NCBI GenBank assembly: GCA_016928525.1
Contig: JAFGKO010000220.1
Span: 1-6,241 of the forward strand
DNA from: Anaerolineales bacterium
Lineage (GTDB): Bacteria > Chloroflexota > Anaerolineae > Anaerolineales > Villigracilaceae
Length of the DNA stretch: 6,241 bases
Direction of reading: 5' to 3'
Part shown: positions 1 to 5,658 of the stretch, piece by piece
How positions within the stretch are numbered: position 1 is the first letter of the stretch
Layout: each line of letters starts with the position of its first letter
Made by a program: the position numbers and the translations under genes
The notes under the pieces: model-generated
What the model was told of the DNA's origin: nothing
Databases searched by the model: none
Seen by the model: the letters and a program-made list of their open reading frames with translations, nothing else

Positions 1-1
1 G

Positions 2-325
2 GGAGCTGCTCTTTTACTGAATAGTGCTTTGTATCTTTTCCAGGGCGAGATTCGTGTGGTCTGTGCTATGTGGGCCGCAATTGCCATTTGTGCATCTGGG
101 AGTTTATTAGTGTATTGGCTTTCTCGAAAAATGGGCTTTGGTTTTAACTTTTTTTATTACCTGGGGCTCTGGGTCTTTGGGACATTAGGGTTGTGGGCAG
201 CTTTTTCTATAAACCCGATTGGCGGAACCTCTATAGAGACCTTGCTGTTTAGTTCTTTGTATTCAATTTTTACACTGCTTATCATTCTTTTGATTGGGAA
301 GCTCTCTAAAAAGAACAAGGGATAG
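2..325 (+). CDS. Membrane protein, 3' part only (5' end outside window)
   Basis: The reading frame is open from base 2 to the TAG at 323-325 and gives 107 residues. They begin inside an apolar stretch (GAALLLNSALYLF) that looks like a transmembrane helix, so the gene very probably starts left of the window. The in-frame TTG at 29 and ATG at 68 have no ribosome site in front, which argues against either as the start. Three further hydrophobic helices are visible at about residues 19-40, 47-70 and 79-99, followed by a basic tail (GKLSKKNKG) that should face the cytoplasm. I recognise no family motif. The segment is rich in T and A compared with the NACHT gene. It could be the C-terminal part of a small multi-pass integral membrane protein; no function can be assigned. 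Confidence 0.6.
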   Translation, partial: GAALLLNSALYLFQGEIRVVCAMWAAIAICASGSLLVYWLSRKMGFGFNFFYYLGLWVFGTLGLWAAFSINPIGGTSIETLLFSSLYSIFTLLIILLIGKLSKKNKG

Positions 326-377
326 ATTACATCTACCCTGATTGCTAATTTCCCGGGACTGAAGTTTGTCCAAGAGC

Positions 378-397
378 GATCAAAAAAGCATTTGATC
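378..397. repeat. Small inverted repeat in the 326-465 spacer
   Basis: GATCAAA at 378-384 and TTTGATC at 391-397 are perfect reverse complements around a 6-base loop. The stem is AT-rich with no T-run on the + side, so it is at best a weak terminator for the upstream membrane-protein gene and may be chance. I see no convincing -35/-10 pair elsewhere in this 140-base spacer. Confidence 0.25.
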
Positions 398-455
398 CAA
401 GCCATACTGTGCAGATGCTGCGGGTAAGGTAACCTTGCTCATATTGAATGCTTGC

Positions 456-460
456 GGAGG
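456..460 (+). promoter_or_regulatory. Ribosome binding site deciding the start at 466
   Basis: GGAGG ends five bases before the ATG at 466. The earlier in-frame ATG at 448 would put this site inside the coding sequence and has no site of its own, so 466 is preferred. Confidence 0.65.
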
Positions 461-465
461 TAAAG

Positions 466-957
466 ATGTCATCGCCTTCTGTCACTTTCAAGTTGATTGC
501 GGCGGTATGGGTGCTTGGCTGCCTGGTCGCCTGTACCTCTCCCCGCGAGAAATCACAGACTTTGGCAAAAGAGCTTTTGGAGCAGCTCTCCGCTCCGGAG
601 GGGGCGGAATTGATTTACGTGGAGGAGGTTGAAAATTTAGCGTTACAGGGAATGGGTACTGGGTTTGGAATCGACGTTCTATATAGTTCAAGTGAAGAGT
701 ACTCCGATATCGTCTCACGCTATCAGGAATTACTCATTCAACAGGGTTGGGTAAATATTGTATTCAATGACTATTCATATTATTGCTATCCAGGTTATAG
801 GAGCGTTGAGTTTTGGATGTGGCAATATGATGAGGATGATTTTGCGGATAGTGGAGCTATGAACGTAATTTCAACAGCGGAAACTACTTATCCGACGTTA
901 TATGCTGTTGCCATTATGCAGTATCCTTTTGACGGAGATAGCGACTGCGGGCAGTGA
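466..957 (+). CDS. Small predicted lipoprotein, function unknown
   Basis: This gene encodes 163 residues. The N-terminus is a lipoprotein signal: a Lys at 9, an apolar core at residues 10-22 and a lipobox LVAC with the modifiable cysteine at 23. A second possible lipobox, VLGC, ends at cysteine 19, so the processing site is ambiguous. The mature protein continues with a polar helix (about 25-41), then an alternating pattern: APEGAELIYVEEVE (43-56), a strand GIDVLYSS (68-75), a helix SDIVSRYQELLIQQGW (80-95) and a Tyr/Trp-rich segment (102-121), ending in an acidic tail. The region around 47-95, with an exposed strand, a YSS turn and a helix ending in GW, recalls small lipoproteins common in Chloroflexota genomes, but I cannot name a family. 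It should be anchored on the outer face of the cytoplasmic membrane. The 148 bases behind it separate it from the next gene, so an operon with that gene is not evident. Confidence 0.75.
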   Translation: MSSPSVTFKLIAAVWVLGCLVACTSPREKSQTLAKELLEQLSAPEGAELIYVEEVENLALQGMGTGFGIDVLYSSSEEYSDIVSRYQELLIQQGWVNIVFNDYSYYCYPGYRSVEFWMWQYDEDDFADSGAMNVISTAETTYPTLYAVAIMQYPFDGDSDCGQ

Positions 958-1066
958 AAAATCTCGCGCAAAGCCGCAGGAACGCTGAGAAATCCTAAAC
1001 TCTTTTCATTCACGGTGGTGATACGTTTTCCGTTTGGATCGTAGGGTTCTCTAGTGATTTTCGAGA

Positions 1067-1083
1067 CTCATGTTTATCATGAG
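1067..1083. repeat. Short inverted repeat in the leader of the 1106 gene
   Basis: CTCATG (1067-1072) and CATGAG (1078-1083) pair perfectly around TTTAT. The repeat sits 23 bases before the chosen start codon and covers the rejected ATG at 1070. It may be a leader hairpin or small operator, or simply chance. No clear promoter hexamers were found in the 958-1105 spacer. Confidence 0.25.
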
Positions 1084-1091
1084 AAAGAATT

Positions 1092-1097
1092 GGAGAG
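1092..1097 (+). promoter_or_regulatory. Ribosome binding site deciding the start at 1106
   Basis: GGAGAG lies eight bases before the ATG at 1106. The alternative ATG at 1070, in the same frame, lacks a site and would place this one inside the gene. Confidence 0.55.
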
Positions 1098-1105
1098 TGG
1101 TAAAG

Positions 1106-1504
1106 ATGGCGTTTGTTATCAATGAGGCTATATTCGGCCCAATCTCAGGAATGCCACCACATTTTTGTCTGGATTCGATCGAGGCTGGTAGTGGGGAGTT
1201 GATCAACTCAATGACCAATTTGCATGTGTACCTCAAGCTTGAGGAGCCTTCGAACCCTTTTCTTCCGCAAATAGATGGTTGTGCTAAACAGTTATCGTCA
1301 CTCGCCCATCGTGCACGCGCTGCAAAAGAGGCAAATCTGGCTTCCCCAGAATTGTGTAAGGAATTGGCGATAGAATTAGGGGGAATTATCGATAAGATGC
1401 ATAGGCTTGCCGAGGAGTTTTTGCTGCAATCGGATTCACCTTCGATGGGCCAGCGAGGGGGTGCCGCGCGGATCCTGGAGGCCACGGAGGGATGGTATAT
1501 ATAA
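1106..1504 (+). CDS. Unrecognised 132-residue cytosolic protein upstream of the NACHT gene
   Basis: This gene encodes 132 residues with no signal peptide or membrane segment. The N-terminal third (MAFVINEAIFGPISGMPPHF) is apolar and rich in Gly/Pro. Residues from about 50 to 105 look helical: a first helix AKQLSSLAHRARAAKEANL and, after an SPE turn, a second one CKELAIELGGIIDKMHRLAEEF. The tail is Gly/Arg-rich and ends EATEGWYI. I recognise no family. It ends 40 bases before the GTG start of the NACHT gene, on the same strand, with no strong terminator between, so co-transcription is likely. Its base composition is intermediate between the AT-rich left part of the window and the GC-rich NACHT gene. 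A small helical protein before a DGR target invites comparison with the accessory protein Avd, but I see no sequence resemblance to Avd. A partner or regulator of the NACHT protein is possible but unproven. Confidence 0.65.
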   Translation: MAFVINEAIFGPISGMPPHFCLDSIEAGSGELINSMTNLHVYLKLEEPSNPFLPQIDGCAKQLSSLAHRARAAKEANLASPELCKELAIELGGIIDKMHRLAEEFLLQSDSPSMGQRGGAARILEATEGWYI

Positions 1505-1514
1505 CGACCGTAAT

Positions 1515-1532
1515 CAGGCAGCCCTTTGCCTG
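1515..1532. repeat. Hairpin directly before the NACHT ribosome site
   Basis: CAGGCA (1515-1520) pairs with TGCCTG (1527-1532) around a 6-base loop. It lies one base before the GGGAGG ribosome site of the NACHT gene and could tune translation of that gene relative to its upstream neighbour. It is short and could be chance. Confidence 0.3.
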
Positions 1533-1533
1533 T

Positions 1534-1539
1534 GGGAGG
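1534..1539 (+). promoter_or_regulatory. Ribosome binding site deciding the GTG start at 1545
   Basis: GGGAGG ends five bases before the GTG at 1545. This start places the zinc-ribbon motif CPKCG at residues 3-7, as expected for the family, and avoids a roughly 100-base out-of-frame overlap with the upstream gene that the ATG at 1407 would need. Confidence 0.75.
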
Positions 1540-1544
1540 TGCCG

Positions 1545-4172
1545 GTGAAATGTCCGAAGTGTGGTAGAGACTGTCCCGAGCATTTCAAGTTTTGCCCTGA
1601 GTGTGGGGCCCCCCTCTCCGCCAAGAGATTGAGGAGGGGGGTCGATGTTCTCTGGCAGCATTTTCTTTCCAGGTCGCTTTTTGACGAGGCGCTGCATAAG
1701 GCCACACAGGAGTATTTGGCGCACCTGCTGGCACGCTGCCGGTACCTGGACTTCAAGGAGATGGGCATCTCCAATCGGGCGCTTCTGCAGCTCCCTCTGG
1801 TGGAGATGTACGTTCCGCTCAAGGCGCGCGTCGAGATGCCCCAGGAAGAGATCTGGGAGCGCCAGCTTCTCCTGGAAGGCCGTCCGCTGAGCGAGGAGGA
1901 AGCGATGGCGATGGGCGCACGCTACAGCGAACCGCAGCCGGTGCTGGACCTTCTTAAACAGCAGGACGGATTGATCATCTTGGGGGATCCTGGGGCGGGC
2001 AAGACCACCTTCTTGAAATACCTGGCGCTGCGGCTGGCGCTGGGGGAAGGGGAGGCGTTGAACCTGAGCGCGCGTTTCCCGGTGCTGATTTCGCTTGCGG
2101 CGTATGCGAATGCACTCGAACGTGGCGATGTGACGTTGTTGGATTTTATAGCGGATTACTACCGGGATCTGGGAATGACGTTTCCCATCGGCCCGCTGTT
2201 GGAGGTGCTGTTGGAGCGAGGCGGTGTTTTGCTGTTGTTCGATGGGCTTGACGAAGTCCGGGATTTAGGCCGCCGCACCCTGGTTTTGGATCGGGTGTTG
2301 GTCTTCTTTGATTTTCAGCGGCAGCGAGGGAACAAGGCGATTCTCACCAGCCGTATTGTGGGCTACCAGGAGGTCCGCCGGACGACCAGAGGCTTGCAGG
2401 AGTGCACGTTGGTGGATTTCGAGGATGCGGAGATCACCGATTTCGTGGAGAAGTGGATGTCCACGCTGAAACGTGCGGTGGGTGAGGATACCGCCATTGT
2501 GGCCCCGGAGGCTGCTCGCGGACGAGAAGCGCTGCTGGAAGCCGTCTTCCATCATCCCGGTGTGCGGCAGATTGCTGCTAACCCCCTGTTGTTGACGATT
2601 CTGGTGTTGCTGCAGCGACAGGGGGACACGCTGCCGGAGCGGCGGGTGGAGCTTTATCAGAAGTATGTCGAGACCTTGCTCAAACACTGGAACCTGGCGC
2701 GCGGGTTGGACCGTCCGACCTGCTGCGACCTGGATGTCGCGGAGACAATGGGTGCGCTGGCACCGTTGGCATTGTGGATGCACCAGGCGCACTGGGGCAT
2801 CGGGTTGGTCAGGCGCGAGGCGCTGCGGCACAAGCTGGAAGCCATCTATCGTGACCGCGGGACCCCCGATCCAGTGGGTGCTGCACAGCAGTTTCTGGAG
2901 GATGTGCGCGACTACGAGGGGCTGCTCGTGGAGCGAGAGGCTGGGGAGTACGGGTTCATCCACCTGATCTTTCAGGAGTATCTGGCGGCAGTGGCGCTTG
3001 TACAGCAGGGGCAGCAATCCGTTGCCTCTATCGTGGAAGCGCTCGCTGCACACCTGGACGACGACAACTGGCACGAGGTGTCGCTGTTGACTATCGGCTA
3101 CGTGGGGATTGTGCAGCTGCGCACCGAAGCTGCCGGCGAGGCGCTCTTGAAGCTGATTCAGGATGCGCCTGGCGAGCCTGGAAAAGCCCCTTGTTTTGCC
3201 GGGGAAGCGGTCCTGGATGCCTGGCCGGGTGGGGTGACACCTGCTTGCCGGGAACAGGTGGTCCAAAAGCTTGTGGAGACGCTGCGAGCGGGAGCGGATG
3301 CGAAGGCAATGCCTATCCTGCCCGCGGCGTCGGGGAAGGTACTGTCCAGGCTTGGTGACCCCCGGCCTGAGGTGATGACAGTGGACGAGATGCAATTTTG
3401 CTGTGTACCGTCCGGGCCGTTCTGGATGGGGTACGAGGGATACCAAGGGTCGCTGCACCTGAATGAAAGCCTGGATTACAGTTACTGGATCGCGCGGTAT
3501 CCGGTGACGGTGGCGCAGTTTCGCGCCTTTGTGGAGGCGAGTGGAACTCAATTGGGTAATCTTGATAGTTTACGCGGCAAGGATAACGAGCCCGTTGTCT
3601 ATGTTAGCTGGTATGACGCGCTCAGTTTCTGTACCTGGTTAACGCAGAGGTGGCGTGAGAAGGGGTGGCTGTCAGAGGGTTGGTCTGTCCGGCTGCCCAG
3701 CGAGGCCGAGTGGGAGAAGGCGGCACGGGGAGGCGTGGAGATTCCCACAGAGCCAGTGGTTTTGGGTGTGGCATCTTTGATGAAGTCGCCGCTGGATTTG
3801 CGGCTTCAGGAGAACCCTGTGCCGCAGCGTCGTTATCCCTGGGGGGATCAGATAAGACCCAATTGTGCGAACTATAAGGGGGCGAGAATTGGAGCAACGA
3901 GTGCGGTAGGCTGCTTTCCGGGTGGGCGCAGCCCATATGGGGTTGAGGAGTTGAGCGGCAACGTTTGGGAGTGGTGTTGTACGAAGTGGAAGGCAGGCTG
4001 CGAGAACTACCGAGGCGAGAATGGAGTAGAAGGGAGTGATCCTCGCGTGCTGCGTGGTGGGGCGTTTTTCAATTATGAGAGTTACGCTCGTTGCCCAGCG
4101 CGTTTCAAGTACGTCCCAGACGGCCGTTACTCTTACTTTGGCTTTCGGCTTTACCTTCCAGGAAGCTTCTGA
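1545..4172 (+). CDS. Zinc ribbon-NACHT ATPase with C-terminal FGE-sulfatase/C-lectin-fold domain; candidate DGR target
   Basis: This is an 875-residue STAND-type (NLR-like) signalling ATPase, probably cytosolic. Domains in order: a zinc ribbon with Cys 3, 6, 17 and 20; a helical linker containing YVPLKAR (89-95); and a NACHT domain with Walker A GDPGAGKTT (147-155), Walker B and NACHT box LLLFDGLDEV (229-238, acidic D233, D236, E237) and an arginine motif LTSR (267-270). Then come NPLLLTILVLL (346-356) and IHLIFQEYLAA (472-482), typical of the winged-helix part of bacterial NACHT proteins, a helical region to about 610, and an FGE-sulfatase domain at about 613-870. The last shows VPSGPFWMG, YPVTVAQFRAFVEA, PVVYVSWYDA, RLPSEAEWEKAARGG, YPWGD, NVWEW, LRGG and GFRL. 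The two cysteines that make formylglycine-generating enzyme catalytic align with Asn 843 and Ala 848, so it is probably a binding domain. Proteins of this class act as regulators or anti-phage sensors. The C-terminus resembles a retroelement-diversified region. The gene is clearly more GC-rich than its neighbours. Confidence 0.92.
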   Translation: MKCPKCGRDCPEHFKFCPECGAPLSAKRLRRGVDVLWQHFLSRSLFDEALHKATQEYLAHLLARCRYLDFKEMGISNRALLQLPLVEMYVPLKARVEMPQEEIWERQLLLEGRPLSEEEAMAMGARYSEPQPVLDLLKQQDGLIILGDPGAGKTTFLKYLALRLALGEGEALNLSARFPVLISLAAYANALERGDVTLLDFIADYYRDLGMTFPIGPLLEVLLERGGVLLLFDGLDEVRDLGRRTLVLDRVLVFFDFQRQRGNKAILTSRIVGYQEVRRTTRGLQECTLVDFEDAEITDFVEKWMSTLKRAVGEDTAIVAPEAARGREALLEAVFHHPGVRQIAANPLLLTILVLLQRQGDTLPERRVELYQKYVETLLKHWNLARGLDRPTCCDLDVAETMGALAPLALWMHQAHWGIGLVRREALRHKLEAIYRDRGTPDPVGAAQQFLEDVRDYEGLLVEREAGEYGFIHLIFQEYLAAVALVQQGQQSVASIVEALAAHLDDDNWHEVSLLTIGYVGIVQLRTEAAGEALLKLIQDAPGEPGKAPCFAGEAVLDAWPGGVTPACREQVVQKLVETLRAGADAKAMPILPAASGKVLSRLGDPRPEVMTVDEMQFCCVPSGPFWMGYEGYQGSLHLNESLDYSYWIARYPVTVAQFRAFVEASGTQLGNLDSLRGKDNEPVVYVSWYDALSFCTWLTQRWREKGWLSEGWSVRLPSEAEWEKAARGGVEIPTEPVVLGVASLMKSPLDLRLQENPVPQRRYPWGDQIRPNCANYKGARIGATSAVGCFPGGRSPYGVEELSGNVWEWCCTKWKAGCENYRGENGVEGSDPRVLRGGAFFNYESYARCPARFKYVPDGRYSYFGFRLYLPGSF
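4053..4154 (+). other. Candidate variable region (VR) of a diversity-generating retroelement target
   Basis: This covers codons 837-870 of the NACHT protein. The fixed frame is RGG (837-839), RC (849-850), R (853), PDGR (858-861) and GFRL (866-869), the same spacing seen in FGE/C-lectin-type DGR target proteins that read RGGSW...R...R...P..R...GFR. The positions between are Phe 841-842, Asn 843, Tyr 844, Ser 846, Tyr 847, Phe 854, Tyr 856, Val 857, Asp 859, Gly 860, Tyr 862, Ser 863, Tyr 864 and Phe 865. All have codons ending in T or C, as expected if AAT/AAC template codons were mutated at their adenines. The caveat is that Phe, Tyr, Asn and Asp always end that way, so only Val, Gly and the TCT/AGT serines add independent weight. 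A fixed, undiversified FGE homologue would also keep the same frame. Confidence 0.45.
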
Positions 4173-4183
4173 GCTTCCTGGAA
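4156..4183. repeat. Perfect 12-bp inverted repeat with 4-base loop spanning the NACHT stop codon
   Basis: The left arm TTCCAGGAAGCT (4156-4167) and the right arm AGCTTCCTGGAA (4172-4183) are exact reverse complements around TCTG. The left arm encodes the last residues (LPGSF) and the TGA stop occupies 4170-4172. No T-run follows on the + strand (AGTTGAG follows), so a classical rho-independent terminator is not well supported. The position, two bases after the end of the GFRLY frame, and the 4-base loop match the hairpin or cruciform known just downstream of VRs in several DGRs. It could alternatively be an mRNA-stabilising or attenuating stem before the gene at 4209. Confidence 0.8.
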
Positions 4184-4208
4184 AGTTGAGCAGTGGAGGG
4201 TTCCCCCG

Positions 4209-4874
4209 ATGCGAACTAACAAGAAAAGACTGACCTTTGTACTTATGGCTGTAGTGCTTCTTCTTTGTGCGATTTGTGCAGGGATGGAACTACAGATCGA
4301 GAAGGAAGGTGCGATTGCGAGTGCGACTTCGTCCGTGATTTCGACTGCCACGGCAGACGCTGAGGTCCAACTGGCAGAGCGCTATGGGGTAGAGATCAGC
4401 GATCTTATTGAAACCTTTGATGTGCAGTGGCACAGTTTTGAGAGGCTCAAGGATTGTGATGCAAATTCAACACTGGTGACGGAGCAGTTCCTTGACACGG
4501 GGGGAGGGCTGTGTCTTAGTCGGTGGCTTGTAGGACCGGCTGCGTATTCGACCATTACGAAGTCGGCTGCGGTTCGACAGATGCGTGTGCTCGAATATGC
4601 ACCAGATCGCTTCAAGGCGCTTGTCACCCTGGATCGGGTCATGCAAAAGGTAAATGTTGTGACCGGAGCGGCTGTCGAGCCGACCACTACAGATGTCAAT
4701 TGTGGCATCTACATTTTTATCCGCGAGGATGATGTCTGGAAACTTGATTTTTTCTTTTGGACTCACGATTTCCAAGTTGCGAGGGACACCATCATACGTG
4801 AGTGGAGTTTCGCAACTGAGGAGGTAGGAGAGGATATAGGAGAGCTTCCGGACGGAGATCTTTGTGAGTGGTAG
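4209..4874 (+). CDS. Signal-anchored extracytoplasmic protein, possible NTF2/IMS-like domain
   Basis: This gene encodes 221 residues. GGAGG (4195-4199) stands nine bases before the ATG, which supports the start. The basic N-terminus (MRTNKKRL) and the apolar segment 8-24 form a signal peptide or membrane anchor. AxA-like cleavage near residue 24 is possible; the cysteines at 20 and 23 do not form a proper lipobox. A Ser/Thr/Ala-rich linker (36-50) follows, then a helix around 51-70. The C-terminal half alternates strands: RQMRVLEYA (123-131), RFKALVTLDRVM (134-145) and CGIYIFIREDDVWKLDFFFW (165-184). The last block, a strand ending in D-x-W-K-L followed by aromatic residues, is the kind of edge seen in NTF2-like and ARC6/IMS-type domains, but this assignment is tentative. 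The tail is acidic. It lies 36 bases behind the NACHT gene on the same strand with the hairpin between, so it may be expressed partly by read-through. Confidence 0.8.
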   Translation: MRTNKKRLTFVLMAVVLLLCAICAGMELQIEKEGAIASATSSVISTATADAEVQLAERYGVEISDLIETFDVQWHSFERLKDCDANSTLVTEQFLDTGGGLCLSRWLVGPAAYSTITKSAAVRQMRVLEYAPDRFKALVTLDRVMQKVNVVTGAAVEPTTTDVNCGIYIFIREDDVWKLDFFFWTHDFQVARDTIIREWSFATEEVGEDIGELPDGDLCEW

Positions 4875-4958
4875 TGTGCCTGCCGCGGCGGGTCAGTCTC
4901 ATCACGGGGTACATTCTGGCCGTGAATGACTGAACCCAGGATGGGCAAATTGAGCTTT

Positions 4959-4966
4959 AGGAGAGG
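4959..4966 (+). promoter_or_regulatory. Ribosome binding site deciding the start at 4971
   Basis: AGGAGAGG lies four bases before the ATG at 4971 (its AGGAG core seven bases before). The upstream in-frame ATGs at 4926 and 4941 would put this strong site inside the coding region and have none of their own. Confidence 0.7.
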
Positions 4967-4970
4967 TTTT

Positions 4971-5432
4971 ATGGAAAATGATGCGAAATTGCCTAAGGGA
5001 GTCTTTGCCCTATATGGGGTAATCTGTGGCTGTTTTCTCCTTTGTGCGTTGGCCCCGTTTTTGATAGTGAATGCTCATCGTCTCTTGTGGGAGATTCGCA
5101 AACCTGCCAAGTACTACATAGTCGTGGATCTATATGATGGTGGTAGGGCTTTTGAAAAAGGGATTTGTGTCAAAGACGGCAAACAAGTTGCTTCCGAGTT
5201 GCTTAGCGGGGAGGAGTTTAATGGCCCTTTAGAAAAAGACTATGCCATGACAGCGTTTTTTGATCTTGTGAGGAGGTGCAATCCGATTGATGTGATAGAT
5301 TGCCAGGTGCAATTCGACTCTTATTATCATTATCCATCACGAGTGGAAGTTTATGAGGGGTATGTATTCACCATAGAGAGTTTTTTAGCTGATGAGGATG
5401 CTGAATCTATGTGCCCTGATTTTACCAACTAA
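4971..5432 (+). CDS. Single-pass membrane protein with DUF6174-like extracytoplasmic part
   Basis: This gene encodes 153 residues. A short polar N-terminus (MENDAKLPKG) is followed by one long apolar helix at about 10-34 that should anchor the protein with the rest outside. The outer part runs KYYIVVDLYDGGRAFEKGICVKDGKQVAS (47-75), a helix MTAFFDLVRRC (93-103), and IDVIDCQVQFDSYYHYPSRVEVYEGYV (106-132). This order (a Y-x-Y strand, a V-x-DGK hairpin, a helix, then V-x-FD-x-x-Y-x-YP-x-R-V-x-V) resembles the domain called DUF6174, found in many small bacterial lipoproteins of unknown role. The match is from memory of the pattern and is tentative. Cysteines at 66, 103, 111 and 148 could form disulfides. 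It lies 96 bases after the preceding gene, whose spacer holds only a short GC-rich palindromic patch near 4880-4893 and no clear promoter. Confidence 0.8.
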   Translation: MENDAKLPKGVFALYGVICGCFLLCALAPFLIVNAHRLLWEIRKPAKYYIVVDLYDGGRAFEKGICVKDGKQVASELLSGEEFNGPLEKDYAMTAFFDLVRRCNPIDVIDCQVQFDSYYHYPSRVEVYEGYVFTIESFLADEDAESMCPDFTN

Positions 5433-5460
5433 AACGACAGTGTGTTTAAGTGATGTTTAG

Positions 5461-5643
5461 GAACGGGCCGATTTGCTCATTGATGTGAGCGCTAAACGCG
5501 CTCAAAATGTGCTCATCGTGGATGGTGTGAACTGCATTGGATTATGGTGGTGGTATGGTTTGCCGCCACAGGCTGACGGAGTGACGGCACCTACGGATGT
5601 AGAGGGATTATATGCTTTAGTTGACCCTGATCCTTATCGGTAG
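5461..5643 (+). pseudogene. Orphan reading frame, small gene or gene remnant
   Basis: The frame is open from just behind a TAG (5458-5460) to the TAG at 5641-5643 and gives 60 residues. They include ADLLIDVSAKRAQNVLIVDG (5467-5526), a Trp/Gly patch GLWWWYGLPP and the end VEGLYALVDPDPYR. No ATG is present. A TTG at 5473 with AGGAA (5459-5463) nine bases ahead could start a 56-residue protein; a GTG at 5485 is another option. The composition looks protein-like and it ends 15 bases before the next gene, so it may be a real small gene or the surviving C-terminus of a decayed one. I recognise no family. It fills most of the 226-base interval 5433-5658, which otherwise holds only one short hairpin. 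Confidence 0.3.
5486..5504. repeat. Inverted repeat inside the 5433-5658 interval
   Basis: TGAGCGC (5486-5492) and GCGCTCA (5498-5504) pair perfectly around TAAAC. Only AAATG follows, not a T-run, so termination after the gene ending at 5432 is possible but weakly supported. It lies inside the orphan reading frame. Confidence 0.35.
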
Positions 5644-5658
5644 AGGTGTATTAGGAAG

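Noticed and set aside
157..405. Open frame on the - strand near the left edge
   Set aside because: It is antisense to the helix-rich membrane protein, has no ribosome site and no recognisable features.
1106..1504. Avd-type DGR accessory protein
   Set aside because: The size and helical content fit loosely, but I see no sequence resemblance to known Avd proteins, and its order before the target gene is not diagnostic.
1407..1544. Upstream extension of the NACHT gene from an ATG at 1407
   Set aside because: It overlaps the 132-residue gene out of frame, lacks a ribosome site and adds an Arg/Trp-rich segment of no protein-like character, whereas GTG 1545 has a strong site and starts at the zinc ribbon.
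2265..3551. Long open frame on the - strand (428 codons) opposite the NACHT gene
   Set aside because: It lies wholly antisense to clear NACHT motifs. Its His/Gln/Arg/Pro-rich translation is the usual shadow of a GC-rich gene, and it shows no domain.
3381..4154. Active formylglycine-generating enzyme
   Set aside because: Both catalytic cysteine positions are replaced (Asn 843, Ala 848), and no sulfatase gene lies nearby.
4880..4893. GC-rich palindromic patch after the gene ending at 4874
   Set aside because: It has no loop-forming spacing and no T-run behind it, so calling it a terminator is not justified.
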